A DNA stretch of 64,000 nt from Rhizophagus irregularis (taxonomy: Eukaryota > Glomeromycota > Glomeromycetes > Glomerales > Glomeraceae), in NCBI RefSeq assembly GCF_026210795.1, contig NC_089446.1, positions 2,013,001 to 2,077,000 on the forward strand, given 5' to 3'. The position numbers and the translations under genes were made by a program. Below, one piece after another: positions 1-10,135 of this stretch (within the stretch, counting starts at the first letter, position 1; each line of letters begins with the position of its first letter). Under the pieces are notes generated by a model, which searched no databases, was not told the origin of the DNA, and saw only the letters and a program-made list of their open reading frames with translations.

Positions 1-3000
1 ATGCCATTAGTCAAGTTTTACCAACCAGTTTGGGTAAAAATGCTATAGTTGAAGCCGAACTCGAGTTAAAAACTTATGTCGAAAGTGGTAACTCTGATCA
101 CACAAAAGAAAAAACTATAGAAATTAATCCTTTTCCTTTACAAAAAGTATTTGAACAATTTAGAGTTAAATGTCAATTCTTTAGTACTCTTGGTGAACGA
201 GGCGCTGATGATCGTGATCCTGATTCTGTACCTGACCTATATGCATCCGAAGGGATACATATTGCTCCAAGCTTAGCTATTTATTTAACTGCTGTTTTGG
301 AATATGTTGGTGAATATATATTAATATTAGTTGCAAAGGCTTCTGAAAAGCAAGGTGTGGAAGTTGCTAGATCACAAGAGGTTTATTCTGCTCTTTCTGA
401 AGATTCTCAAATTTTTCCTTTATTCAGAAGGACAAATTTAAAAGAACAAATGGAGGTAATTCATCAAAATATTCTATCTAGATTATGTAATTATTACATT
501 TACGGTCAAGTTAAATGCTTGCGATTAGTGGATTAGTGAATTAGCGAATAAGTGAATTAGTTACCTAATTAATTGGTTAGATTTATTTAATATAATTAGC
601 TAACATATTTTTAATTAATTTATTTAATATATTATAGTCACAACGTGAAAGTACTACAAGTATGTTCATTTTTCCTAAAGTTGTGATATTTTCATGTAAT
701 GTAATTAACATGAAATTTAATATTATTAACAGATGGTAATGAATACAATTCTTCTACTACCTCTCAGTTATCAACACACTTACCTAAAAGTGGTAAACTG
801 AGATATTAATCAAGATTTTTTCGGTGTGTTTATTTATACCATTATACCAATATCATCCGATTTATATAATTTTTTAGGATATATACAATCTTCCACTCCA
901 CGTAGTCCCACTAAGTCTAGTTCATATAATGGAGGAATTAGACAAACATCTTTGGATAATAGTTGGCCTACTTCCCCGGTTAAATCACTAAGCGATTATA
1001 GTAGACACAGTTCAGAACATAAAAATGTAGGTATGCGTTCAACTAAAAGTATGCAGAGCTTACAAAGACAAGGAGACAAGGAACCAGATTTAAGAAATGT
1101 ATCGAGTATGGTAGGTCTAAGGTTCGCAATAATATATGGATTGTCTTATTATCGAAATTCAGATATTTAAAGTATATTTCAACACAATTGTGTTTGATTG
1201 TTAGGAGGATAATAGAGAAAAAATGAAGAGTTTTGAAACGTTGATTTCTAGCAATCAAACGATGAAGGTTTCTTTAACACCAAATCGATTGATAACAATT
1301 GAGGTAGATTATTAAGTTTTTATTTCTTTTTTTTTCATTTTTCTTTTCTTTTTCTTTTTTTTTTTAACTCGAAAGAATCTATGGAAATTCACTATCTGGG
1401 CAGACACACAAGAGGCCACCAAAACTTGCACCTCGTGAACCTGTTTCCCGTGAGCGAATAATTCAAAAATCAAATCCCACTTCCCCTAAATTTGAAGATT
1501 TTGATGACGACGACGATGAGCTATTTGGAAAGCGTAAATCCAAAAAGGATAAAGAAGAAAGTTTATGGGAATTTTTAAAGAACACAAGTCCAGATGATGT
1601 ATTAGGCGAGAAAACAAGGAAAAAAAGATCAAAAACCCCCAGTTCACCGGGAAATAATCCTCGTTATACTCCTCTTATGCCATCTTCCCCATCTTCCCCA
1701 TCTTCCCCATCTTCACCTTATCAGTCTGATCGTATTAATGCTACAATCAATCAAACTTTATCATTTTCACAAGCGAGTAATAATCAATATCAAAATCGGA
1801 CTAACTTTTCATCATTGCATCATAGTAAGTCTTTAGATCATACACAATCCAGTTATTATCAACATTCTCAAGCTAGCAAGAGTACAGGAAATATTCAAAA
1901 TTCTGCGACAAAAAGTCTTCCACCTGTTCCTAAACCAAGGCCGGATCCTTTGGATTTGATTGATGACGATGACGATTTATTATATCCTCAAGGACAAAAA
2001 AAACCTAAGCGAAGACATGAAGCTCAGGACTTAATTGATTTCTTGAGTACATCACCACCAAAAGATCCTATTTTAAATAATGGTGTTGGTTCGTTAGATG
2101 CCGGTAATGTTGGAAAGAAGAAAGAAAAGAAATTGAAAAAATTGCTTTCAAAGCTGAAAAAATCCTCATTTGCTGATGAATCAACAAATCTTAGTAGTCA
2201 AAGACTTACTAATGCTAGTATAAATAGTTTATCTACCACAAATACATATGGTTCTAATTCAACATCCAGTACATTAGTTAATAAACCGGCTAGATACATA
2301 AAAATTGAAATACCTAAAATTCCACCAAAGGAAGATAATCGAGAACAAAGTATTTTTGATCAAGTGGAAATTCAAGGAAGGCATGCTCGTCAAATTTCAA
2401 GGGCGAGTTTAACAGGCTCAACACGTAGTTTACAATATACCCCTAATAGATCTACATTTTCAAGCACCGGTGGAATGAAGAGTCCAACTATTTTGGAAAG
2501 GAGTAACAGTGAACAGGACGCAGATAATTATGATGAATACGTGGGAATAACAGATAGGTCAAGAAAATCTCAAAAATCAACAAATATATCAAATATTCAA
2601 CAATCTCCTCCTACAAATACTTCTACTTTATCACAATCAAATGCTAATGATGTTCCAACATATCCTGCACATAAAGTTCCTTCCCCTATCTCACCTTCTC
2701 GACAAAAATCTTATAATACCAATAACAATAATTTTACTAATAAAAACAATAATCAAACATCATCACAAGGAATAAATAGAATTACACCAGCTTTGCCTAA
2801 AGAGCAAAAAATGGATGTGTCCGAAAACTTATTACCACCAATTTCAGCTGCAAAATCATCAGCAACAAATAAAAGAAAATCACAACAAATATCAGTGAAG
2901 GCTTTACAGAATTTCACTTCATCAGAGGAATTACCACTAACTAACAGTAATAATATTAAGGAAAATGAGAATATTGAAGTAGTTCAAACTAAACCTGAAA

Positions 3001-3497
3001 AAATAGTAATATTCAAAGAATCTATACATAATAAAGCAGTTGTTCAAACAAAATCTAAAGGAGTAGTATTATCAAAAGAGCTTGTACAGAATAAAGAAGT
3101 AGCTCAAAAAGAATTAATGGTATCCAATGAATATACACAGAATGAAATAGTTCAAATAAAATCTAAAGAAGCAATAGAACCTGTACAAAATAATGAAATT
3201 ATTTCAGATGTTGGTTTCTTAGTATCTATAATTGAAGCTGAAATAAAAAATGTGCAAGAAGAAATAAAAATTAAGACTCATAATGAAGAAGAAGAATTAG
3301 AGGAAGCTTTTATTGTTGAATGGTTATTGGGAACTAATCTTACCTTTAAAAATGCAATGTCATATGTAGATATAATGCAGGAATATGAAGATGATGAGAT
3401 TCCTGAAATGGAAAAATCTGAATATGAAGATGCAAATGATATTGAATTTATAGATGATTATGATGATAATAGCAATATTGTTCAAATTAAAACATAA
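1..3497 (+). CDS. Histone-fold-like, low-complexity protein; six exons, 5' end outside window
   Basis: Reading frame is open from base 3. My exon model is <3-455, 638-659, 733-792, 878-1110, 1205-1303 and 1404-3497. All junctions are GT-AG (donors gtaatt, gtatgt, gtaaac, gtaggt, gtagat) and phases agree throughout, giving about 986 residues from the window edge. Exon 1 has a stretch resembling the H2A-type histone fold (IAPSLAIYLTAVLEY, then a second helix and LSEDSQIFPLF), which suggests dimerisation with another histone-fold protein. The rest is Ser/Pro/Asn-rich and disordered, with an acidic DFDDDDDELF patch, a repeated short motif (SLWEFLKNTSPDD near the start of exon 6, then DLIDFLSTSPPKDP), a lysine-rich block KKKEKKLKKLL, and an acidic C-terminus. 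The 22-nt exon 2 is needed to keep phase. I do not recognise a named gene. The exon model is inferred; the histone-fold similarity is by eye. Confidence 0.75.
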
Positions 3498-4970
3498 ATA
3501 TAGTTAAATTGGAAGTTTAATTTTTATTATTTCCAATAAAATTTGTAGTTTGAAAAAAGTAAATAGAGCTTAGCTTTTTAATTTACTTTATTATTTATAT
3601 ATTAGGTAATTTATTTTGTAGAATATAACAAATTTTACATTAGTTTATTTTAATAATTATTATTATTTTTAGTATTTCTTTATTATTGTATTATTGTATT
3701 ACATTTTCTTTTTTAAAAAAAGTATTTTTTTTTATTTTTTGCTACAAATACAAATATTATAGTTTTAAATAACAAAATGGTTATTTTTAGACCAATTATT
3801 ATTATATATATAAAAAATTTTAAAGTTCTTTTTGTTATATAAATATAAAATGCATTTATTAGATAAATAAATAAGATTTTTATTATCATAATAATTGATT
3901 TTTTTTTTAATCCAATTATTTTATTAAATATTTAGCAAATTTATATACAAATATAAAATTTTATAATTTAAATATATACTTGAATATGCAATACAAATAT
4001 AATAATTAAATTAAGAAATAGATCATTACTTAATAAAAGAAAATAATCAACATTTTATCCCTTAAACTATAAGCAATTGTGGCCAAATTACAATTTTACC
4101 AAATTTCAGCTCTCATCTAATTTTATGAAAAATAAAGCAATTTTAATAAAATTTTTTTCAGAATAATTTAAATTATATATTATGTAGCAATTATTATCAT
4201 TTATAAATTATATATTAGAAAATCATTATCCATTGATCAAAAGTTGTATTTTAAAATAATCATAAAATTTTAAAAAACTTTGCACTTAACTTTGACGATT
4301 TTGTTAATAATTAATTGTAGCTATATAAAAGCTTAATAGAATATGTAGAATTTGGTATGAAAAACAACTTTTGTTAATATAATTTTTGATATTTATAAGT
4401 AGGATTTTAACTTTATATAGAATCTAAATGAAAATTTTATTATTCATTTTAATTATATACTCATAAAAATTAATTTTTTTTATCTCTATTTTGTTTATTA
4501 GAATGCAAAATTTTTATAATGAAAATAAAAGTTATAATAAATATTCAAATAGAGAAAAAATATGATAAGAAAAGTCTAGATTTTATTATATAAAAATTCT
4601 GATACTATTTTTGCTGGTTAATTTCTCATCCAATTTTAATGATCAACTGCACATTTAACTCATACAATTTATAGCCAGAATGTAGATCAATTTGGCTACA
4701 AAATTATGTGATGATCTGGCCAAAATTAAAGAATTTTTTATAGCGTCATTTATTCTAATTTAAAAATTGCAGGTAAATTTGCTCGTAAAACAGTTTAAAA
4801 GATAATTAATTTTATGGTTTATAATTAATAAAAAAAATATTTTCAGAATTTTTTATAAAAAAATAGTATATAATGGCCTTTTTTAATTCAAAAAATATTT
4901 GTATTATCATAGTGGAAAGGGATTCACCAATTTTACAGCCAATCAGTAGCGAATATTTTTACAATTTATT
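3498..4970. other. AT-rich intergenic stretch
   Basis: No reading frame or structured repeat that I can support. There are many poly(A)/poly(T) runs. The first ~60 bases after the stop presumably hold the 3' UTR of the preceding gene (an aataaa lies at about 3535). Confidence 0.6.
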
Positions 4971-4974
4971 TAAC

Positions 4975-6105
4975 TATATCATTTTAGAAATACCTTTCAG
5001 ATATAGATAGAAAAAGTCTGACTCATTTTATTAGGGTTTGTTCAATTTTAATAAATCAGATTTTAGAATCAAATTTAGTGGATAAATTCATTAAGAATCA
5101 TTACAATAGAGATAAAATTACATTGAATCTCAATCTTTTGCTGCATTTGCGCTGATTATAGACTATTATATGCATTCTGGCATTTCTCTTTTGAACATAT
5201 GAATGATATATTAAGTAAATATCCATTAACAATTTTTTAATGATTTTAATAATTTTAATATTAGCTTATAATTTATTAATTTTGCACTTTTAAGTTCATT
5301 ACCAAACAGCAACAGGAAAATTGAATCTGAACTTATACATCAATTAATGTTTGATAAATAAATCAAAAATATCATAAATTCAGGTATTGAAATAAAAGGT
5401 CTTGAATTATTAAACAGTTAGCATACTATTAAGTCCCTTTCAGTTACTGATGAATTTTCATCAGATGAGATGTATCGATTTTAACTGAATTCATAAAATA
5501 TTAAAGATTTACAGATTTCTGGCAAGAAAGACTTCTCAGATGAATTTCTCAAGTCGGTATCTCATAATATACTACTTTCAAATAAAATGTTAAATTTAAT
5601 AGTTAAATATTACAATGTGACTTATGAATCATTTAAATTTTAGAGGCCTCTTGTAAAAAGTTTAAATAATGATATAATAATTAAGGTTAAAATTAATCAA
5701 TTCAGAAGGTGTCAAACTGGTTCTGAAGTCTTTAGATTATCATTATCACTATAACATATAAAAAGTTCATATGTCTTAGCAAAATTTATTACAGATGATG
5801 AAAATGTTAATACCTACCCAGATCAAATTCAGTATTATTTTACTTACGTAATAGACACAGGTCGAAAAGTGAAAAATTAGGCATCAATCAGTCACCAATC
5901 AGTCACCAATCAGGCACCAATCAGCTACCTGATTGGTGACCGATTGGTGCCTGATTTTTCACTTTTCAACCTGTGAGACTTTTCAGATGATCCTGTCAAA
6001 TATTTTCTAATATATGTTTATTAGTATAAATATGCAAATTCAACCAATATTCGATACTATTTCAGTAAGACCCCAGACAATTATAATTAAGGTCATATCT
6101 TTTAT
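4975..6105 (+). pseudogene. Decayed F-box/LRR-type gene
   Basis: One frame near 4985-5155 reads as an F-box-like start (LSDIDRKSLTHFIRVCSILIN). Another frame from about 5290 to 5850 reads as a leucine-rich continuation (for example KIESELIHQLMFDK, SLSVTDEFSSDEM, DLQISGKKDFSDEF). The two are in different frames and the second is interrupted by several in-frame TAA/TAG codons, most at places where Gln would be natural. A 120-bp palindromic element (5856-5975) interrupts the tail, after which similar protein-like sequence resumes. F-box families are expanded in Glomeromycotina, so a dead host paralogue is the likeliest explanation. Exact limits are uncertain. Confidence 0.5.
5856..5975. mobile_element. 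Palindromic MITE, 120 bp, 3-bp target duplication
   Basis: Near-perfect inverted repeat: the left arm begins CACAGGTCGAAAAGTG and the right arm ends CACTTTTCAACCTGTG. The centre is made of ACCAATCAG / CTGATTGGT words. It is flanked by AGA on both sides (5853-5855 and 5976-5978), consistent with a 3-bp target duplication as in CACTA or PIF/Harbinger-type elements. It lies inside the decayed F-box gene. Confidence 0.7.
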
Positions 6106-6505
6106 GCTAAAAATTTATCCTTGTCATCCTGAACTTACTTTTAAAGCTATAGATACAAAACTTTGTAATAATAATTGCCCTCCTATTATCTATAATTTTG
6201 TTACTTAAAAAGTAATATTTAATAATAGTAATTTTTATTTTTTTGTATATTTCTATGTATACCGATAGTGAAAAAGCGTATATTTTTTTGCCAAATTTTG
6301 CCTGTGTAATGATACTTATCTCAAATTCTAATCAGTAGATTTACAAGATTTTGGTATCAAAAGATTCTTCTTTTCAAAAGAAACATTTTTTTCTATAGTA
6401 AAAAATAATATTAACTTAATAAAATTATATGTTAAAAGAAAAATAAAGTTTAAAACATAGTAAGATATAACCTCAATTATAATTATCTGGGGTCCTATTT
6501 CAGTA
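6058..6505. repeat. Inverted repeat of a degenerate protein-like segment
   Basis: The + strand at about 6058-6104 (around GACCCCAGACAATTATAATT) matches, at roughly three-quarters identity by eye, the reverse complement of about 6460-6505 (GGACCCCAGATAATTATAATT). Both sides contain short open frames with similar wording. This looks like two diverged copies of one sequence in opposite orientation. No transposon ends are visible. Confidence 0.4.
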
Positions 6506-6943
6506 GTGATGAAATTTGTAATATTGAGTTGTAGAATACCAAATTTTATCAAATAAATTGTGATTGTATAATACCTGTGCATCATATTTTAGGTAAATTT
6601 GTACCAGTAAGTTACAAAATTTCAAATTGGCAAAATACAAGAGAGTACAGTCAACTCCCTCTATAGTCACTCCCGTTATAGTCACATTCTACTATATAGT
6701 CACACCAGTTGAATGTTCAAAACACTTTATTATTAAAATCTATCCTATATAGTCACAATCTATCTATAGTCACTATCACACCTATCCTCAAAAATCTTAT
6801 ATTAAAAAGAACCGTTTATAATCACGGTTATATAAAGAATATATTAAATAACTTGGCATCTAATAATCGTACAAAGATGTGTCATAGCTTGTTAGAATCG
6901 TCTCACTGAGACGAATCGAATGGTGGTAGTTTTATCCTTTTCC

Positions 6944-8880
6944 TTTGCTAATGTTTACGCCAGACCTCACCCATTGCCTCTTATGGAGACTAATCGGTCT
7001 GTGCCCTATCATCTTCAATGGGCAACCATTATACCGAGTTTAACGACCTCGTAACAGCACCATATAGAAGACATCTCCCATCGGGCCATTATAGGCTGAT
7101 CTGAAGCTAGGTACACGCCGCCTACTCATCCTATACCCATTGTACGATACTGATACTCAATTTATTTAACGACCTTTAGAGAGCATCTACTTTCATGGAG
7201 GGACTTTCGACAGGTAACATCAACCATCTAAGACTCTTCCATACCACCATTTTATGTGACAAGCCTCACTCAGCCACTACAGCCCGCGATTACCTAGCAC
7301 CGATAGTACAGTTGTTTACTCCCCAACCTGGTATACTTTCAGAGCTGACCACTGGACAGGAAGTAGCAGGCTTCTGTCCAGGATCGCATATGGTGGGTAT
7401 CGAACCCCATAACCATGCTACCTGTTCTGCGCACGAACACCTTGGTTGGTCTAAGACGAACAGAAGGTCAAACTACCACTAAGACATTGCACCCTCAGCT
7501 TTACCATCTAGGACGACCATCTAGCAATTACTGACCCCTTTAAGTGGTATCGTGGACACCACCTGAACAGGAAGCCCTCCCAGCGCATATAGTAGTGACC
7601 CCGCGACAGGACTGCGCATGGCCAATCGGCATAGGGAACGTTAGAAGGACACCATGACCCTTAGTTGAAATGTGCGGCCTAACCTTAGTACACACTAATT
7701 CACCATGATGCAGTCCAACTACACTAATCCCTGTACCTTCACGCTATTGGTTGTAGCGTCGCAGTAAATTCTTTTTATTTCCGTGGTCGTAGGAATCGAA
7801 CCTGCGACCTCACCATACTCGGCTTAATGAGGGTCTCAGTGACTAACCACCGAGATAGGTGGCCGACCAGCAGCTTTTATCCTTTTCCTTTGCAAGCCGT
7901 TTACGGCCAGACCACCATTGCCTCCCGCGTACTAATCTCGGGTCTAAGGCTCCTATCATCTTCAATGGGCAACCATTAAACCGCACTTAATTCCTCAGGT
8001 AACAGCTCCACTATGAAGACATCCCCCATCGGGCCATTTTAGGCCGATCCCTGGTTTGCCTGAGCACACGCCGCCTACTCATCCTATACCCATTGCACGA
8101 TACTGATACTCAATTTATTTTACGACCTTTAGAGAGCATCAACTTTCATGGAGGACTTTCGACAGGTAACATCAACCATCTAGTACCCTTCCATACCACC
8201 ATTTTAGATGTACCTAAGAATCCACCCATTTCAAAGGCCACTACAGCCCGCGATTACCCAGTACCGATAGTACAGTTGTTTACCCCAAGTAGTATACTTT
8301 GTAGTGACCACTCAGACAGGAAGTAGCAGGCATCTGTCCAGGATCACCCCTTATGGTGGGTATCAACCACCAGGGATCACCAACCAGGACCCAAGGAGTA
8401 GGGAATCGAACCCTATAGCCACCCGTTCTGTTAAATGCACGAACACTTTGGTTGGTCTAAGACCTAACAGAAGGTCAAACTACCACTAAGACATTGCACC
8501 CTCAGCTTTACCATCTAGGACGACCATCTAGCCATTACTGACCCCAAGTGGTATCGTAGAGTGACCACCTGGACAGGAAGTCCCCTCCAAGGTATAGTAG
8601 TGACCTCGGGACAGGACTGCGCACATACTAATGGCCTCATAGGGAACGTTAGAAGGACACCATGACCCTTAGTTGAAATGTGCGGCCTAACCGTACACAC
8701 TAATTCACCATGATGCAGTCCAACTACACTAATCCCTGTACCTTCACGCTATTGGTTGTAGCGTCCGCAGTAAAATTCTTTTTATTTCCCGTGGTCATGG
8801 GAATCGAACCTGCGACCTCACCATACTCAGGCTTAATGAGGGTCTCAGTGACTAACCACCGAGATAGGGTGACCAACCCT
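6944..8880 (-). mobile_element. Dimeric tRNA-derived SINE-like insertion
   Basis: Two diverged tandem units (6944-7871 and 7889-8880, about 0.93 and 0.99 kb) sit inside the pogo-like element. The whole insert is flanked by an exact 16-bp duplication, AGTTTTATCCTTTTCC (6928-6943 and 8881-8896). The second pogo-like copy has the empty site, with this word once. Read on the minus strand, each unit has two RNA polymerase III B-box-like motifs, GGTTCGATTCC or GGGTTCGATACCC (about 7396-7406, 7793-7803, 8402-8413, 8810-8821). A 16-bp duplication and tRNA-like promoters fit SINE retroposition. The unit junction (7872-7888) carries almost the same word as the target duplication. No convincing protein is encoded; open frames inside differ between the units. 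Confidence 0.7.
8797..8877 (-). other. tRNA-like head of the SINE-like unit
   Basis: The minus strand reads from GGTCACCCTATCTCGGTGG to GCAGGTTCGATTCCCATGACC. It has a near-consensus B box, an A-box-like GGTGGTTAGTC, and GGTCA/TGACC ends that could pair. The middle loop is too long for a normal anticodon arm, so this is a tRNA-derived promoter rather than a working tRNA. A second version lies at about 7785-7865. Confidence 0.55.
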
Positions 8881-9034
8881 AGTTTTATCCTTTTCCGATC
8901 ACTGGCTGACGAGTTATTCAACAAAATGTTAAACATCGGCATTATAATATTTCTTGATTTACGTTTACTGCGCCATTTAACATTTTGCTAGATTTCTCGG
9001 TACCTAGTGATTGTAAAAAGATGATTTATAGCTC

Positions 9035-9400
9035 GTTGGAATCGCCTCATCGAGACGAATCGAATGGTGGTAAGCTCATCTCTCTGTGATCAATATTGAC
9101 GAAGTTATTACTTAAAAACCATTTAATATTTTTTAATTTCGGAAATTGATCTAGTGATTGGATTTCGATGTATTTTATACCATTAGATTCGTCTCATCAA
9201 GACGAATCGAATGGTAGTAAGATCGACTTTCTAGGATCAATATTAACAGAGTTATCACACAAAAACCATTAATATTTTTTTAATTTCGGAAATTAATCTA
9301 GTGATTGGATTTCGACGTATTTTATACCATTAGAACCGTCTCATCAAGACGAATCGAATGGCGGTAAGATCATCTCTCTACGATTAATATTGGTGAAGTT
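9035..9400. repeat. Subrepeats inside the pogo-like element
   Basis: Three spaced copies of a word like CGTCTCATCAAGACGAATCG followed by AATGG(T/C)GGTAAG, about 155 bp apart. Between them come ATTAATATTTTTTAATTTCGG and CTAGTGATTGGATTTCG. The same array is inverted in the copy at 26.9-27.3 kb. Confidence 0.6.
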
Positions 9401-9732
9401 ACGATACAATAAAGGTTTAAGTATAATTCTGGCTAAAATTATGTTAATTTTTGGCCGGAATTATGATATACAAATATAAGAAATTTTTTATATAGTCACA
9501 TCTCTTTATAATCACCAAATATGGACTGTCCCAAATGTGTGACTATAAAGAGAGTTGACTGTATTTAGCTATAAATCCAGTTAGTAGAAAATATCAATTA
9601 TAAACTTATAAGTTTTAGACATAAATTTATAATAAATTAAGTAATTAACTATAAATTTGATGTTGATTTTTTCTGAATTTCTGAATTTTAATGACAAATC
9701 ATATTTTCAAAAGTTAATTTTAATGACTTTTT

Positions 9733-10116
9733 TATATCAATCAGCCTTCAATCAAATATTATGAATTTTTGCTGAATTTTTATTGAATTGTCAATTTTCA
9801 ATAAATCTGAAGTATATATTTAAATATTGGGCAAATTTTAGATTGATTTGCCATTTTGTCCAATTTTTTTTTTTGATTTCAATCAGCATCAATTAGCTAT
9901 CAATCAAATATAATGAATTTTTGCTGAATTTTTATTGAATTTTTATTGAATTGTTAATTTTCCATAAATCTGAAGTACATATTTGAATATTGGATAAATT
10001 TTAAATTGATTTGCTATTTATCTATTTTTTTTTTTAATTTCAACTAGCATCAATTAGCCATCAATCAAATATGATAATTTTTTGCTAAATTTTTATTAAA
10101 TTTTCTGATTGGTATC
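9733..10116. repeat. Three-copy tandem repeat, period about 150 bp
   Basis: Units start with ATCAATCAGCNTCAAT and continue with ATCAAATATNATGAATTTTTGCTG, then a T-run. The third unit is incomplete because the half-LINE integrated in it. Its continuation resumes after 12129. Confidence 0.6.
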
Positions 10117-10135
10117 AATTAGATATGCTGATTTG

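Larger units (their letters stand above)
6648..9561. mobile_element. pogo/Tigger-like non-autonomous element with internal insertion
   Basis: The ends read CAGTCAACTCCCTCTATAGTC and, inverted, GACTATAAAGAGAGTTGACTG, flanked by TA (6646-6647 and 9562-9563). CAGT ends with TA duplication are typical of pogo/Fot1-type Tc1-mariner elements. Minus the insertion at 6944-8880 and its 16-bp target duplication, it is 961 bp. That equals the length of the second copy at 26771-27731, which lies in opposite orientation and looks almost identical where compared. No transposase is encoded. The right half holds about three subrepeats containing GAGACGAATCGAATGG. Confidence 0.85.

Noticed and set aside
6709-6909. 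66-codon frame, identical at 27470-27670
   Set aside because: It lies inside non-autonomous pogo-like elements. The identity reflects the recent age of the copies, not protein constraint.
8797-8877. A functional tRNA gene
   Set aside because: B box and acceptor-like ends are present, but the anticodon arm is malformed and the second copy differs by indels. A SINE head is the better reading.
7195-8991. Several 60-95-codon frames in the SINE-like insert
   Set aside because: Corresponding frames are not preserved between the two tandem units, and the region has tRNA-like promoters instead.
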